64,000 bases of DNA from Cyanomargarita calcarea GSE-NOS-MK-12-04C. Its GTDB lineage: Bacteria > Cyanobacteriota > Cyanobacteriia > Cyanobacteriales > Nostocaceae. Each line of letters opens with the position of its first letter. Within the stretch, counting starts at the first letter, position 1. Location: NCBI GenBank assembly GCA_019359595.1, contig JAHHGZ010000041.1:1-64000 (forward strand). The letters run 5' to 3'. This document shows positions 55,685-64,000 of this stretch, one piece after another. The notes beneath the pieces are model-generated. The model was given only the letters and a program-made list of their open reading frames with translations, ran no database searches and had not been told where the DNA came from. The position numbers and the translations under genes were made by a program.

Positions 55685-56893
55685 TCACTTCCCAGCAGTT
55701 TGAATTTGACGCAAATCAAAATCCGTATCTTCCTCCCTCATTCCGCTTGAATACTCTCTTAATGCTTCAGCGATGCGACGGGCTTCTAAGCGGTCAACAT
55801 GGAGAAATTCAGCAAAACGCCCTTCAGTAATCAAACCTTGATCTAATGCCTCAATTGCGAGATGCTGATAATGAAGTGGCATTATATCAATCCTTTGGGG
55901 GATTTTTTCTAAGCCAAGTTCCTCCTGTACCTTTCTGACTTTTAAACCTCGATCTCGCAATTTATCCCAAGTTCCTGAAGGTAGAAGTTCCATTTCCTCT
56001 AACCGATAAACTAGTGCTTCTACGGACACTCCATAGTAATGCGCTAGTGTAAATAAATTAGTTGGGGTGAATTTGCCGTGTGTACGGTACATATCATTAA
56101 ATCGCTTCAGCAATCCACTGGTAGGCATGAGGAAATATTTAGGGAAAGTTTCCGCTAATTGCTCACTTTCAGGAAATCGCTGATATTGACCATCAAAGTG
56201 GAACTCAGGTTTTTGCCGATGTGCCAAAAAATGAAGGTATCCATGAGCCATTGACCAGCGTCTTCGCTCAAGAGGATGATTAGCATTGATGGCCATACAA
56301 CCACCGACTTGCTCGTTATAGCTATACACTTCTGAGTATTTTTGTGGCATCTGCAAATAGAAGATACGTAACCCCACATCTTGTTCTAGGATGTCACGCA
56401 GTTGGGGAATAGGAGCATCACCTAAACCCAGCCGTTGACGCTCTGCAACTGCTATACTCTCCGCAGCCGATTTGATCGGCATATCGGTTACTTGATACTC
56501 AAGAGGATAGTTTTGCGGTAGTGGCGCGTCCATAATCTTCTCAAGTTCTAGGTAATTCTGACATAATTCCTCTAAATGAAGAATGAATGGTTCAATTTCT
56601 GCCTGTTGTTCCTGACTGCGTTGATAAACTGCTCGGAACTGTACTTCAAAAGGTTGCACTACTGGGCGCGATCGCACAAAGTCACTCACAGAACGTCCAT
56701 AAGCACGAGCAAGTTTAATTAGTTCATTGGCTTTAAGACGGCGTTCTCCCTTTTCAATTGCAATCATAGTGGTGCGTGCAGCATCAATCACCTTGGCTGC
56801 ATCAGCTTGAGTCAGTCCGCACTTTTTACGCGCTTGTTGTAGGAGTTCCCCCAATGTCCGCAGGTCGATATTATCCAGGATGTTGGTAGCCAT
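55685..56893 (-). CDS. XRE-type HTH protein with a mutated ImmA/IrrE peptidase-like domain
   Basis: A 402-residue protein. The start at 56893 is the first ATG; the frame could extend five codons to a TTG. Residues 11-70 are an XRE helix-turn-helix: LGELLQQARKKCGLTQADAA, RTTMIAIEKGERRLKANELI. The middle and C-terminal part resembles an ImmA/IrrE metallopeptidase. The zinc motif, normally HE-x-x-H, reads AHGYLHFLAHR: both histidines remain but the catalytic Glu is Gly (one-base change GAA to GGA). The third ligand region ESEQLAETFPKYFLMP follows. It is probably the antitoxin/regulator of the PIN gene, acting without peptidase activity. Confidence 0.75.
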   Translation of the reverse strand: MATNILDNIDLRTLGELLQQARKKCGLTQADAAKVIDAARTTMIAIEKGERRLKANELIKLARAYGRSVSDFVRSRPVVQPFEVQFRAVYQRSQEQQAEIEPFILHLEELCQNYLELEKIMDAPLPQNYPLEYQVTDMPIKSAAESIAVAERQRLGLGDAPIPQLRDILEQDVGLRIFYLQMPQKYSEVYSYNEQVGGCMAINANHPLERRRWSMAHGYLHFLAHRQKPEFHFDGQYQRFPESEQLAETFPKYFLMPTSGLLKRFNDMYRTHGKFTPTNLFTLAHYYGVSVEALVYRLEEMELLPSGTWDKLRDRGLKVRKVQEELGLEKIPQRIDIMPLHYQHLAIEALDQGLITEGRFAEFLHVDRLEARRIAEALREYSSGMREEDTDFDLRQIQTAGK

Positions 56894-56904
56894 GATGTTT
56901 TCCC

Positions 56905-57063
56905 TCAACCTTGTTGAGATGAGACTACGTATCTGCTAGATGCTTTCTGGTAGTTGCCTTTATTTAATAACCCGTCTGCAATCTGCGATTCCACCTCATT
57001 CCATTCGGAAAGATAATTTTGATAAAGTCCTGAAAGCCTATGAAATCTATTCTCATCAGGCAT
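56905..57063 (-). CDS. Small hypothetical protein ahead of the XRE/PIN pair
   Basis: A 52-residue frame, start ATG at 57063, with a GGAGG six bases before it, so the ribosome binding site is strong. The sequence is MPDENRFHRLSGLYQNYLSE, WNEVESQIADGLLNKGNYQK and ASSRYVVSSQQG. Its stop overlaps the TTG/upstream start zone of the XRE gene, so it is probably translationally coupled as the first gene of the three-gene operon. Function unknown. Confidence 0.6.
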   Translation of the reverse strand: MPDENRFHRLSGLYQNYLSEWNEVESQIADGLLNKGNYQKASSRYVVSSQQG

Positions 57064-57258
57064 GGTTCGACCTCCAATGCAAGAACCCTTTATATGATGA
57101 ACTTAGCTTATATATCTAACAATGTCAATTATTAAGGTTTATTTTTACCTAAAATGTCAGATTTGCTCATTCACTAGATAAATAGGATGATGACTTAAGC
57201 TGCTATAAAAAAAGCCTCTCAATTGAGAGGCTTAAACTATGAACTCGTAGTAGAACCT
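57064..57258. other. Promoter region of the XRE/PIN operon and terminator of the repeat protein
   Basis: A/T-rich sequence without a gene. It should hold the promoter of the three-gene leftward operon and contains the terminator of the 1034-residue gene. Confidence 0.4.
57206..57233 (-). terminator. Rho-independent terminator after the repeat protein gene
   Basis: AAGCCTCTC-AATT-GAGAGGCTT (57212-57233) is a perfect 9-bp stem, followed on the - strand by a run of seven T (57205-57211 region). It lies 26 bp downstream of the stop of the leftward 1034-residue gene. Confidence 0.88.
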
Positions 57259-60200
57259 TTAACCAAACCAGTTATAGCTATTCACCGCTAAAGCACCGGC
57301 GATCGCGGAAGCTGCAAGGGAAACAAAAGCTGTGTTGAACAACCACCAAGCAGCATCTGCAACGGCTTTTTTAGTCTCAACTGCTTGTTTTTTGGTTTGT
57401 TCTTTGATTACTTTTATGCGCTTATTAGCTTCTTTCTGGATGCGTTCAGCACGGTGCAATACAGTATCTCGTGCCCCTTCAACCCGATTGAGAATTTGAT
57501 TGGCTTGCTCTTCGGAAATATCAGGACGAGAACTAATCACGGCAACTAGGGTATCACGGTCGAATTGCGATAGGCGATCGCGTAATACATCAAAGCCTGT
57601 CTGTGGATCGTCGAATATTGTAGCAAAATCTTGTTGAATGCTTTCATAATTGAGTTCTGGACGATCCAAGGAGTTGAGATAGTTGCGAATGTTGCCAAAT
57701 ATCCCATCAATTGCTGATTGCATTTTTTGCTGAATTTGTTTGTACTGCTCAACAATTGAGTTACGCACAGATTCAATTTGGTCTACAATGCGGTTTGCTT
57801 CTTCTTCTGAGATATCCTCACGTTGAGAGAGCAGTGCTGTCAATGTCGAACGGTCGAATTTGGAGACGCGCTCTGTTAAAGTAGACAATCCTGCACGGGG
57901 TGAATTCAATAACAATTGCAAATCGCGTTTGATACCTTCGGGGTTCAGTTCTTCTTTTTTGGTGTTCCGCAAGTAGTTTTCTAGATTTGCTTCAAAGTCT
58001 GTAACTCTTTGAGTGGTGCGGTTTGCCAAGCGTTTCGGTGCTTTGACAATGTTATCAATCCCGGATTGTACTTGGGCAATTACCTGATTTACTTGCTCCT
58101 CGCTCAAGTCTCCCCGTTGGGTAAGCAATTTAACTAAAGTCTCTTGGTCAACTTGAGACAAGCGATCGCGCAAAGCTAATGCACCTTCTTGAGGATTTTC
58201 TAGCAATTTGCTTAAGTCTTTTTGGATACCTTCTGGGTTGAGTTCTTCCAAGTTGGTATTGCGGAGATACTCGGCGATCGCGTTGGTTGTTTGTTCATAT
58301 TGCTGCTTCGCTGTATCGGCAACTTTCTGCGGTGCTTGCAGAATACTATCGCGGACTGCTTCCAACTGATCGAGGGTTTGGTTTACTTGTTCCTCGCTCA
58401 AATCTTGACGCTGGCTGAGTAATTTCACTAATGTTTCGCGGTCAAATTGCGACAGACGAGCGCCTAGAAGATTAATTCCAGCTTGGGGGTCATCCAACAA
58501 AACTTTAAAATCACGTTTTATACCTTCGGGATTAAGTTCTTCTTTGTTGGTATTCCGCAGATACTCTTCTACCCGTTGACGCAATTCTGAAGCTTTAGCT
58601 GTCGCTTGTTCCTGCAATTCTCTAGCACTATTCAAGACATTATCGCGAGTATGTTCGATTTGACCAATAATATTATTGGCTTCCTCTTCGCCGATATCTT
58701 GACGTTGTTGGAGTAATTTTACCAGGGTATCGCGGTCAAATTGTGATAGGCGATCGCGTAAATCTTCAAAACCTGCTTGGGGGTCTTCCAGTAGTTTAGC
58801 AAAGTCGCGCTGAATGCCTTCGGGATTCAATTCTTCTTTGCCAGTAGAACGCAGATAATTCTCGATTCTACCACGCAAATCTTGAGATTGTTCCCGCGTT
58901 GCTGCTTGTTGAACGGTTGCTAAAACTTCTTGGCGAATGCTTTCCACTTGTTCGGAAATTTCCTTTACCCTTGCTTCGCTAATATCATCCCGTTGTTTCA
59001 GCAAATTATTAAAATACTCATGATTGAGTTCTTCTAATTCCCGACGAACAGTTCTCGGATCTGCATTTTGATCGTAAATAAGTTCTCTGAATTCATCTTT
59101 GATGGTGATCCGGTTCAAGTGCCAGGGTAAAGAATATAATAAATATTCTTCAACATCCCCTTTAATTGTATTCGAGGGTACTACTGGTAATCTTTCAGTT
59201 ACTTCTTCTGTTGCTTTATCTTTCAACTCTTTAAGTTGAGTTGTGATTTTATCAACATCCAAATTCTGAACTTTTCCACCTATTTTTTGTAGTTGACTTG
59301 TGAGTTTGTCAATATCTACATTAGAAAAGTCTACATTTTTTAACACTGCTGGCAAAGTGGCGCTGATGCCATATTGAACAGCTTGCTTCATTATGCCATT
59401 TGTTTGCTTGCCATTCCCACCGCCAACAGCAACCAGTTGTTGAAGACGTTCCCCAAATTTCTCTGAATTCAGTTCTTCAGGAGTTGCCGACTTGAGCAAA
59501 TCAAGTACTTGTTCTGTTGGATTTTGGCGATTTAGAACTTGGTTCCAAGCACCCTCTAATTGTTCGGCAATTTTATTTACATCTTCTTTAGAAAAATCTG
59601 TTCTACTGCTGATTAAATCAACAAAAGTTTGGCGATTAATATTTTGTAATAAGTCGCTATCGCCCAAAGATTGCAAATCTACATCCTTCAGAAGCTGGTC
59701 AAATTGATTTCTAATTTCTTTGACATCCAGCTTTGGTAATGATAGAGAAGCTAAAGAGCTTTGGAGAGTATTTTTGATGCTATCAGGGTCAAAACCGGAA
59801 GTTAATTCTCGACGAACTGCGGCAGTAATTTCTTCAGCAGTAGAAACCATTTGTTTTTGAGCCGCATTCGCACCCAAAGCGGCAGTCGCTGTACCCATCA
59901 ATCCTTGAATCCCGGAATTAGCAGTGCTAACTAGAGAACCTATTAAGGAACCAACTGCACTAGAACCCAGCCACATTAATAGAGAAAAATAGGTAGACCA
60001 AATGACTACACCAACAATTATTCCCAAAAGCGTACTTTCAATCAAGCTAAGTTTCACCGCCAAAAAACAAGCGCTGAATATTGCAATACTTGAAGTCACA
60101 AGTGCCCAAAGACCGACCTTAGCTTCGACTTTGCGGATGCTACCAGTCATGCTTTCGGAATCATCATTATCAGAATACGCCCCAGTACCAATAGCTGAAA

Positions 60201-60363
60201 TTCCTACAGCTACAGAGAGGTTTGTTAATAGTAATTGAAAGGCAAATGCCATTACTACACCGGAGATCATTGCCACCAAAAATTTAGGACCCGAAAAAGC
60301 AAGTGATACTTCCGGAATGACAACAGCCTGAGCCAAGTTCATTGGTAGTAATTCAAGAAACAT
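57259..60363 (-). CDS. 1034-residue membrane-anchored repeat protein
   Basis: The N-terminus has about four hydrophobic helices (FLVAMISGVVMAFAFQLLLT, VGLWALVTSSIAIFSACFLA, STLLGIIVGVVIWSTYFSLL, LGSSAVGSLIGSLVSTANSG) and the C-terminus one (AAWWLFNTAFVSLAASAIAG). Between residues about 185 and 985 lie seven ~96-residue units. The last five are close copies: YLRNTNKEELNPEGIKRDF, LLDDPQAG, LSQFDRDTLVKLLxQR, DISEEQANxIIxQIExxRD. Each looks like a helical hairpin with a conserved SEE-Q-AN-x-I motif. No known catalytic motif is seen. It might be a membrane scaffold or stress-related anchor. Confidence 0.75.
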   Translation of the reverse strand: MFLELLPMNLAQAVVIPEVSLAFSGPKFLVAMISGVVMAFAFQLLLTNLSVAVGISAIGTGAYSDNDDSESMTGSIRKVEAKVGLWALVTSSIAIFSACFLAVKLSLIESTLLGIIVGVVIWSTYFSLLMWLGSSAVGSLIGSLVSTANSGIQGLMGTATAALGANAAQKQMVSTAEEITAAVRRELTSGFDPDSIKNTLQSSLASLSLPKLDVKEIRNQFDQLLKDVDLQSLGDSDLLQNINRQTFVDLISSRTDFSKEDVNKIAEQLEGAWNQVLNRQNPTEQVLDLLKSATPEELNSEKFGERLQQLVAVGGGNGKQTNGIMKQAVQYGISATLPAVLKNVDFSNVDIDKLTSQLQKIGGKVQNLDVDKITTQLKELKDKATEEVTERLPVVPSNTIKGDVEEYLLYSLPWHLNRITIKDEFRELIYDQNADPRTVRRELEELNHEYFNNLLKQRDDISEARVKEISEQVESIRQEVLATVQQAATREQSQDLRGRIENYLRSTGKEELNPEGIQRDFAKLLEDPQAGFEDLRDRLSQFDRDTLVKLLQQRQDIGEEEANNIIGQIEHTRDNVLNSARELQEQATAKASELRQRVEEYLRNTNKEELNPEGIKRDFKVLLDDPQAGINLLGARLSQFDRETLVKLLSQRQDLSEEQVNQTLDQLEAVRDSILQAPQKVADTAKQQYEQTTNAIAEYLRNTNLEELNPEGIQKDLSKLLENPQEGALALRDRLSQVDQETLVKLLTQRGDLSEEQVNQVIAQVQSGIDNIVKAPKRLANRTTQRVTDFEANLENYLRNTKKEELNPEGIKRDLQLLLNSPRAGLSTLTERVSKFDRSTLTALLSQREDISEEEANRIVDQIESVRNSIVEQYKQIQQKMQSAIDGIFGNIRNYLNSLDRPELNYESIQQDFATIFDDPQTGFDVLRDRLSQFDRDTLVAVISSRPDISEEQANQILNRVEGARDTVLHRAERIQKEANKRIKVIKEQTKKQAVETKKAVADAAWWLFNTAFVSLAASAIAGALAVNSYNWFG

Positions 60364-61164
60364 AATTGTTCACTCCATGTATTCTCATTAGACACTTCCA
60401 TATTTCACGCAAATGCCTTATCTATCACCTTAACTACCGATTAGTTAAGCAGGCACTTCCCTAGGTATTAAAGACTTCTGCCATAAGGATGATTTTTTAT
60501 TGCTAATTGATCCAACTTTTTTTTTGAAAATTGAAAAGCGTCGTGTTCGACAAACGCTTATTGCAAAGGATGAAGGACTTGTCAAAGGGGAAGCCCTTCA
60601 ATTTTCTAGCGCTGGTCGGTAATGCCTAAGTTATTAGTCTGTCTAAAGAAATAAATTAGTCCTAATACCAAATATTATGAAGATGCGCCTAATTAGCCCA
60701 CCTTACTGTGGGCTACCTACGGAAGGCGAAGCGCCTATGTACCCTTTTGCTAATCGCAAGCAACGTATAGCCTTTGCCAGTGCGTTGGGCGGCTTGGCCG
60801 ACTTGTTCGCGTAGCGTCTCCTTATTGAGAAGCACCTGGCGTTCACACTTCTGAGGGTGTGGGTGAATAAAGCTGGTGGCGTAATTTTGCTGACTCCAAT
60901 TCATTCCAGGTGCTGAAAAATTCCAGAAGCACTGACCGAAGTGTTATGCGATCGCCGTTGGACGCTCACCCAAAATTAAAAAACTACGCTTTATAAAGGC
61001 GGATGTTTGTAAACTTGCTTACAAATAAGGTGGGGGTATTTTTAATTAATCAATTTTGGCAATTTCAAGCTAATAGAAAGAGAATATTTTGTAGTTATTG
61101 CTTCAGCTAATACCATTTTTTAACAGGTATCTGTGTATGGAGATCCCTCCCCATGCACGATATC
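60364..61164. other. Intergenic region, dispersed repeats, no convincing gene
   Basis: About 800 bp. GACTTGTTCGCGTAGCGTCT and CGGAAGGCGAAGCGCCTATG are small dispersed repeats. A - strand frame at 60713-60904 reads QQNYATSFIHPHPQKCERQV and LNKETLREQVGQAAQRTGKG. Such text recurs with repeats in cyanobacterial genomes and is not accepted as a gene. The promoter of the 1034-residue gene is near 60380. Confidence 0.5.
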
Positions 61165-61284
61165 CTACGTACCCATAATGGCAAAAACTAATACCAACCA
61201 CAGTTGATGTCTTTGTTCATCTAGAAAGCGAAAATCTTTTACTTGCCGTAATTGTTCAATCAGATTCGCACTAATTGTTTTCAT
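61165..61284 (-). pseudogene. ISAs1-type transposase N-terminal fragment
   Basis: The frame starts at a Met (61284) and reads MKTISANLIEQLRQVKDFRF then LDEQRHQLWLVLVFAIMGT before a stop. This resembles the conserved start of ISAs1 (DDE) transposases. The rest of the gene is missing and no inverted ends were found, so it is a small IS remnant. Confidence 0.65.
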
Positions 61285-61570
61285 CCTCTTGATGCTTGTA
61301 ATTTTACACCTTCTAGGGAATGAAACAGCCCTGCCACTAAAGAGGGTTATTTCGCTCATCCGAAGCGCCTATATTAGTGTAACCATACCCTAGAAGGACA
61401 CGGAGGAATCAGGGCAAATTCTTTTTGCTCATTAAACTACACTTATTCCTAATGATAGAGGTAAAAATTATTCCAAGGGATTGATGAAAAAGTTTCAAAA
61501 ACAAGTCTTAATAAAACCATTGAGATTCATAAATTTCTGAATAAGTAAACTTTGCTGTTGGGGAGAAATT

Positions 61571-62842
61571 ATGGTTGTAGGTTTACATAAACGCGCTGTC
61601 GGTGTATTTACCAATCGTCGGGATGCGGAACATGCACTGCATGAGTTGAGAGATTCCAGCTTCCCGATGGACAAAATATCTGTGGTAGCCCAAAATACAG
61701 ATGGTGATAGTGATATCGCAGGAGCGGAAGTCCGAGAGAAGGTAGGTGATAAATCTGACGAAGGCGCGAAAGTCGGTGCTGTTTCCGGTGGTGCTTTGGG
61801 CGGTTTAACTGGTTTACTGGTTGGTCTTGGGACTTTAGCAATTCCTGGTATAGGACCAATTATGCTTGCCGGTGCAACTGCGACTGCTTTAGCCACAACT
61901 CTTGCAGGTGTCGGTATTGGTGCTGCTGCGGGTAGTTTGTTGGGGGCGTTGGTAGGTTTGGGAATTCCCGAGGAACGTGCCCGAATTTACAATGAGAGAG
62001 TAGAACGCGGTCAATATTTAGTAATGATTGATGGCACAGATGCGGAAATTGCTAAAGCAGAAGCAATTTTGAGACATGGTGGCATTGAAGAGTTCGGCAT
62101 TTACAACCATCCCAACGGCACAAGCGCAGTTGCTGAAAATTATTCCCCTGTTCCTGCTATGGCTGGGGTCGGTACTGCACCTTTGCACAGAAACAAACGG
62201 GCAATTGGTGTATTTTACAACCGTCGGGATACAGAAGGAGCGCTGACTGAGTTGCGCGATGCTGGTTTCCCTATGAATCAAGTCTCTGTGATTGCGAAAG
62301 ATGCAGGTAATGATGTTGACGATATTGCTGGTGCTAATGTAGGTAACAAAGCAGACGAAGGCGCAAAAACTGGAGCCGTTACAGGTGCTACTGTTGGCGG
62401 TTTGACTGGCTTGTTGGTTGGTCTTGGTACTTTAGCAATTCCTGGGGTCGGACCGGTCATTTTAGCTGGGGAAGTAGCGACAGCTTTGGCGACGGCATTG
62501 ACAGGTAGTGCTATTGGTGCAGCGGCAGGCGGTATAGTTGGTGGATTGGCTGGTTTGGGAATACCAGAAGATCAAGCGCGAATTTATAGCGATCGCTTTA
62601 ACAAAGGTCACTACTTAGTCATGGTCGAAGGTACCGACTTTGAAGTGAATGATGCAGAAAAAGTTCTTAAACGCCGAGGAATTGAAGACTTTTCGATCTA
62701 CGATGCTGCCGATGGTGCAGATCGCAAGCTAAACGTTGCTCATAATCGTGCTGATATCGATACCACTCGCACCGATTATTCGGCAGTACCTGATAGTGAT
62801 GCTTCTGTCATCATTATCGACCGTCGTGACGAAACTGTTTAA
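61571..62842 (+). CDS. Tandem YflT/general-stress-type protein
   Basis: A 423-residue protein made of two similar halves (about 1-180 and 205-395). Each begins RAVGVFTNRRDAEHALHELR / RAIGVFYNRRDTEGALTELR and contains a glycine-rich hydrophobic hairpin (GGLTGLLVGLGTLAIPGIGP / GGLTGLLVGLGTLAIPGVGP). Each then has GIPEERARIYNERVERGQYL / GIPEDQARIYSDRFNKGHYL and HGGIEEFGIY / RRGIEDFSIY. This is the heat-induced stress protein YflT-like domain seen in many cyanobacterial stress proteins. It is likely a membrane-associated stress protein arising by internal duplication. The molecular function is unknown. Confidence 0.8.
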   Translation: MVVGLHKRAVGVFTNRRDAEHALHELRDSSFPMDKISVVAQNTDGDSDIAGAEVREKVGDKSDEGAKVGAVSGGALGGLTGLLVGLGTLAIPGIGPIMLAGATATALATTLAGVGIGAAAGSLLGALVGLGIPEERARIYNERVERGQYLVMIDGTDAEIAKAEAILRHGGIEEFGIYNHPNGTSAVAENYSPVPAMAGVGTAPLHRNKRAIGVFYNRRDTEGALTELRDAGFPMNQVSVIAKDAGNDVDDIAGANVGNKADEGAKTGAVTGATVGGLTGLLVGLGTLAIPGVGPVILAGEVATALATALTGSAIGAAAGGIVGGLAGLGIPEDQARIYSDRFNKGHYLVMVEGTDFEVNDAEKVLKRRGIEDFSIYDAADGADRKLNVAHNRADIDTTRTDYSAVPDSDASVIIIDRRDETV

Positions 62843-62995
62843 TTGTTAGTTGTACCGACAGGGAAGCCGCAATAGACACTCTGTGGCTTGGTGTAGTTAG
62901 AGTCTATCGATGTTAGTGGTTAGTTGTTATGACTAACTACTAAGAAATAACTAATCAAAAATTAGAAACGAATAATGACTAAGGACAAATACAAC

Positions 62996-63457
62996 ATGAA
63001 AAAGCTAACTTCATTCTTAATTAGCTGCCTTTTAGTTTTTGGTGCTGCGGCTTGTCAAAACCCAGCGAAAACTAGTGCAGATGCGCCAGATACTACTAAA
63101 GATGTAGTCGCTACCGCACCAGATAAAGACTCAACTGAGGCTGCTAAAAATGATGCCCAAAGCCAAATCCGCAGAGATCAATTAAATGCTGATATTCGCG
63201 CCCGCGAACAACGAAATAATGCCACTGGAGGCGATACTAAGAGAGCCAAAGGGGATTTAGAAAGTGAAGTTCGCTCCAAGTTGGAGGCTAATATCCCTAA
63301 CGGAAATCTAGCAGTATCAGCTATAGATGATGGGACTGTAACTGTAACAGGAACAGTTCCAGTTGCAGACCAACTCAAGAAAATTGAGCCTTTATCTAAG
63401 GAGATTAAAGGTGTCACTAAAGTTGTTAACAATGCTACTGTTGTAAAACCAAACTAA
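62996..63457 (+). CDS. BON-domain lipoprotein
   Basis: A 153-residue protein. The start at 62996 gives a lipoprotein signal (MKKLTSFLISCLLVFGAAAC) with the lipobox cysteine after GAA; the seven extra upstream residues lack sense in a signal peptide. A charged linker follows, then a BON domain: LESEVRSKLEANIPNGNLAV, DDGTVTVTGTVPVADQLKK and KGVTKVVNNATVV. BON domains bind membranes or lipids and occur in stress-protective periplasmic proteins. It follows the YflT-type gene by 153 bp on the same strand and may share its stress-related regulation (inference). Confidence 0.82.
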   Translation: MKKLTSFLISCLLVFGAAACQNPAKTSADAPDTTKDVVATAPDKDSTEAAKNDAQSQIRRDQLNADIRAREQRNNATGGDTKRAKGDLESEVRSKLEANIPNGNLAVSAIDDGTVTVTGTVPVADQLKKIEPLSKEIKGVTKVVNNATVVKPN

Positions 63458-63464
63458 AACTACT

Positions 63465-63515
63465 AAGAGTAATCCAAAAAATAAATGAACCTACGACTTT
63501 TTTTGGAATACTCTT
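63465..63515 (+). terminator. Hairpin after the BON lipoprotein
   Basis: AAGAGTAATCCAAAAAA (63465-) faces TTTTTTGGAATACTCTT (ending 63515), an almost perfect 17-bp stem starting 7 bp after the stop. This is a likely transcription end. Confidence 0.65.
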
Positions 63516-63802
63516 AACAACTTTTATCCAGTGTTAAGGGCGCATTTCATGAAGGAAGATTACAATTAGAACAGCGTTGTCGTAACTATTGCCTCCTATA
63601 GTGTAATACAATAAAATATTCATCACTAATTGGCATAAGACTTCTACCTAAGGGATGAAATTGTTGAATAATGTAAAAATATAATAATTTGCATTTCTCC
63701 AAATAAATAAATACAATTGTAAGAAGAGATCGCAAATTACTTAACCCAATTGAGATGCTCTCAAAATAAGCAAATCTTGTAGAAACAAAGAACAGTATAA
63801 TT

Positions 63803-64000
63803 ATGGAAACTCAGATTCAACAACCAGAATACGCACAAGCACCTTTAGAACCAATAGCAGCACTCCCAAGTTCTGAAAGTGCTAACTTGGCGATGCTTCC
63901 ACCTGCTACTACATCTGAGGACAAGTACCAAGAAGTTGGTAGAAAAGTTTCTCACTTCCTGGAGCAACTACCAACATACATAGCTAGATTTTTCCAAGAA
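63803..64000 (+). CDS. CAAD/CURT-domain thylakoid protein, 5' part
   Basis: The frame begins at 63803 and is open to the window edge (66 codons). It reads METQIQQPEYAQAPLEPIAA, a proline/alanine-rich start, then TSEDKYQEVGRKVSHFLEQL and PTYIARFFQE. This matches the amphipathic-helix start of the CAAD/CURT1 family, in which two membrane helices would follow. These proteins curve thylakoid membranes. The rest lies outside the window. The 345 bp upstream (63458-63802) hold the BON hairpin and no other gene. Confidence 0.7.
   Translation, partial: METQIQQPEYAQAPLEPIAALPSSESANLAMLPPATTSEDKYQEVGRKVSHFLEQLPTYIARFFQE

Noticed and set aside
60713-60904. 63-codon - strand frame (LNKETLREQVGQAAQRTGKG)
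   Set aside because: It overlaps dispersed repeats, has no RBS or recognised domain, and looks like a repeat-borne frame.

Overview
The window comes from a filamentous, heterocyst-forming cyanobacterium. The evidence is a near-complete heterocyst glycolipid (hgl/hgd) locus, a phycobiliprotein lyase (CpcT), the circadian regulator RpaA, a CURT/CAAD thylakoid protein at the right edge, many GCGATCGC (HIP1) octamers, and cyanobacterial small dispersed palindromes and heptamer tandem repeats between genes. Gene symbols rest on recognising the protein families and on remembered gene order in Anabaena PCC 7120; no search was run.

Region 1 (1-2132) is the right-hand part of a type V-K CRISPR-associated transposon (CAST). 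It holds the 3' portion of cas12k (N-terminal part missing), a tracrRNA region, a three-repeat CRISPR array, a separate degenerate repeat carrying a 17-nt homing spacer, and a right end with four TnsB-type repeats ending in TGTACA. The homing spacer matches the adjacent tRNA-Cys gene exactly, next to a GTG PAM, and the transposon end lies 62 bp from that PAM. This is the geometry expected of RNA-guided insertion.

Region 2 (2.6-14 kb) carries a metallophosphoesterase, cpcT and a secreted TPR protein. After these comes a leftward heterocyst-envelope block: glycosyltransferase hglT, a GT2 glycosyltransferase, two secreted DUF2141 proteins, and hgdA (epimerase), hgdC (permease) and hgdB (membrane-fusion protein). 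A pair of inverted ~100-bp repeats brackets the GT2-DUF2141-hgdA segment.

Region 3 (14.3-36 kb) starts with a ParB-like/degenerate methylase protein. Then comes the rightward glycolipid synthase: hglE (KS-AT-ACP-ACP-partial KR), hglD (catalytic KR-DH), hglC (KS-CLF-AT), hglA (PfaD-like enoyl reductase), hglB/hetM (ACP-thioester reductase) and hetI (phosphopantetheinyl transferase). Together these would build a long-chain polyhydroxy fatty alcohol; HglT would glycosylate it and HgdB/HgdC would help export it. Where hetN is expected there are two short-chain dehydrogenases without an RGSGR motif, plus decayed fragments of an hgdA-like gene and of an SDR.

Region 4 (36-49 kb) contains an AAA-type ATPase with a nuclease-like tail, an alpha/beta hydrolase interrupted in frame by a heptamer repeat, rpaA, a PEP-CTERM protein, a scrambled STAND-FGE/NIL-domain locus, and a sulfur/methionine group (NIL protein, metX, metY, sulfate-binding protein).

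Region 5 (49-64 kb) is accessory. It has a frameshifted SacI-like endonuclease gene beside a perfect 20-bp palindrome, a leftward cluster of four genes sharing a glycine/asparagine-rich plus helical module (one fused to GUN4), a TnpB remnant, a PIN toxin/XRE-ImmA-like pair, a 1034-residue membrane-anchored repeat protein, an ISAs1 transposase fragment, a tandem YflT-type stress protein and a BON lipoprotein.
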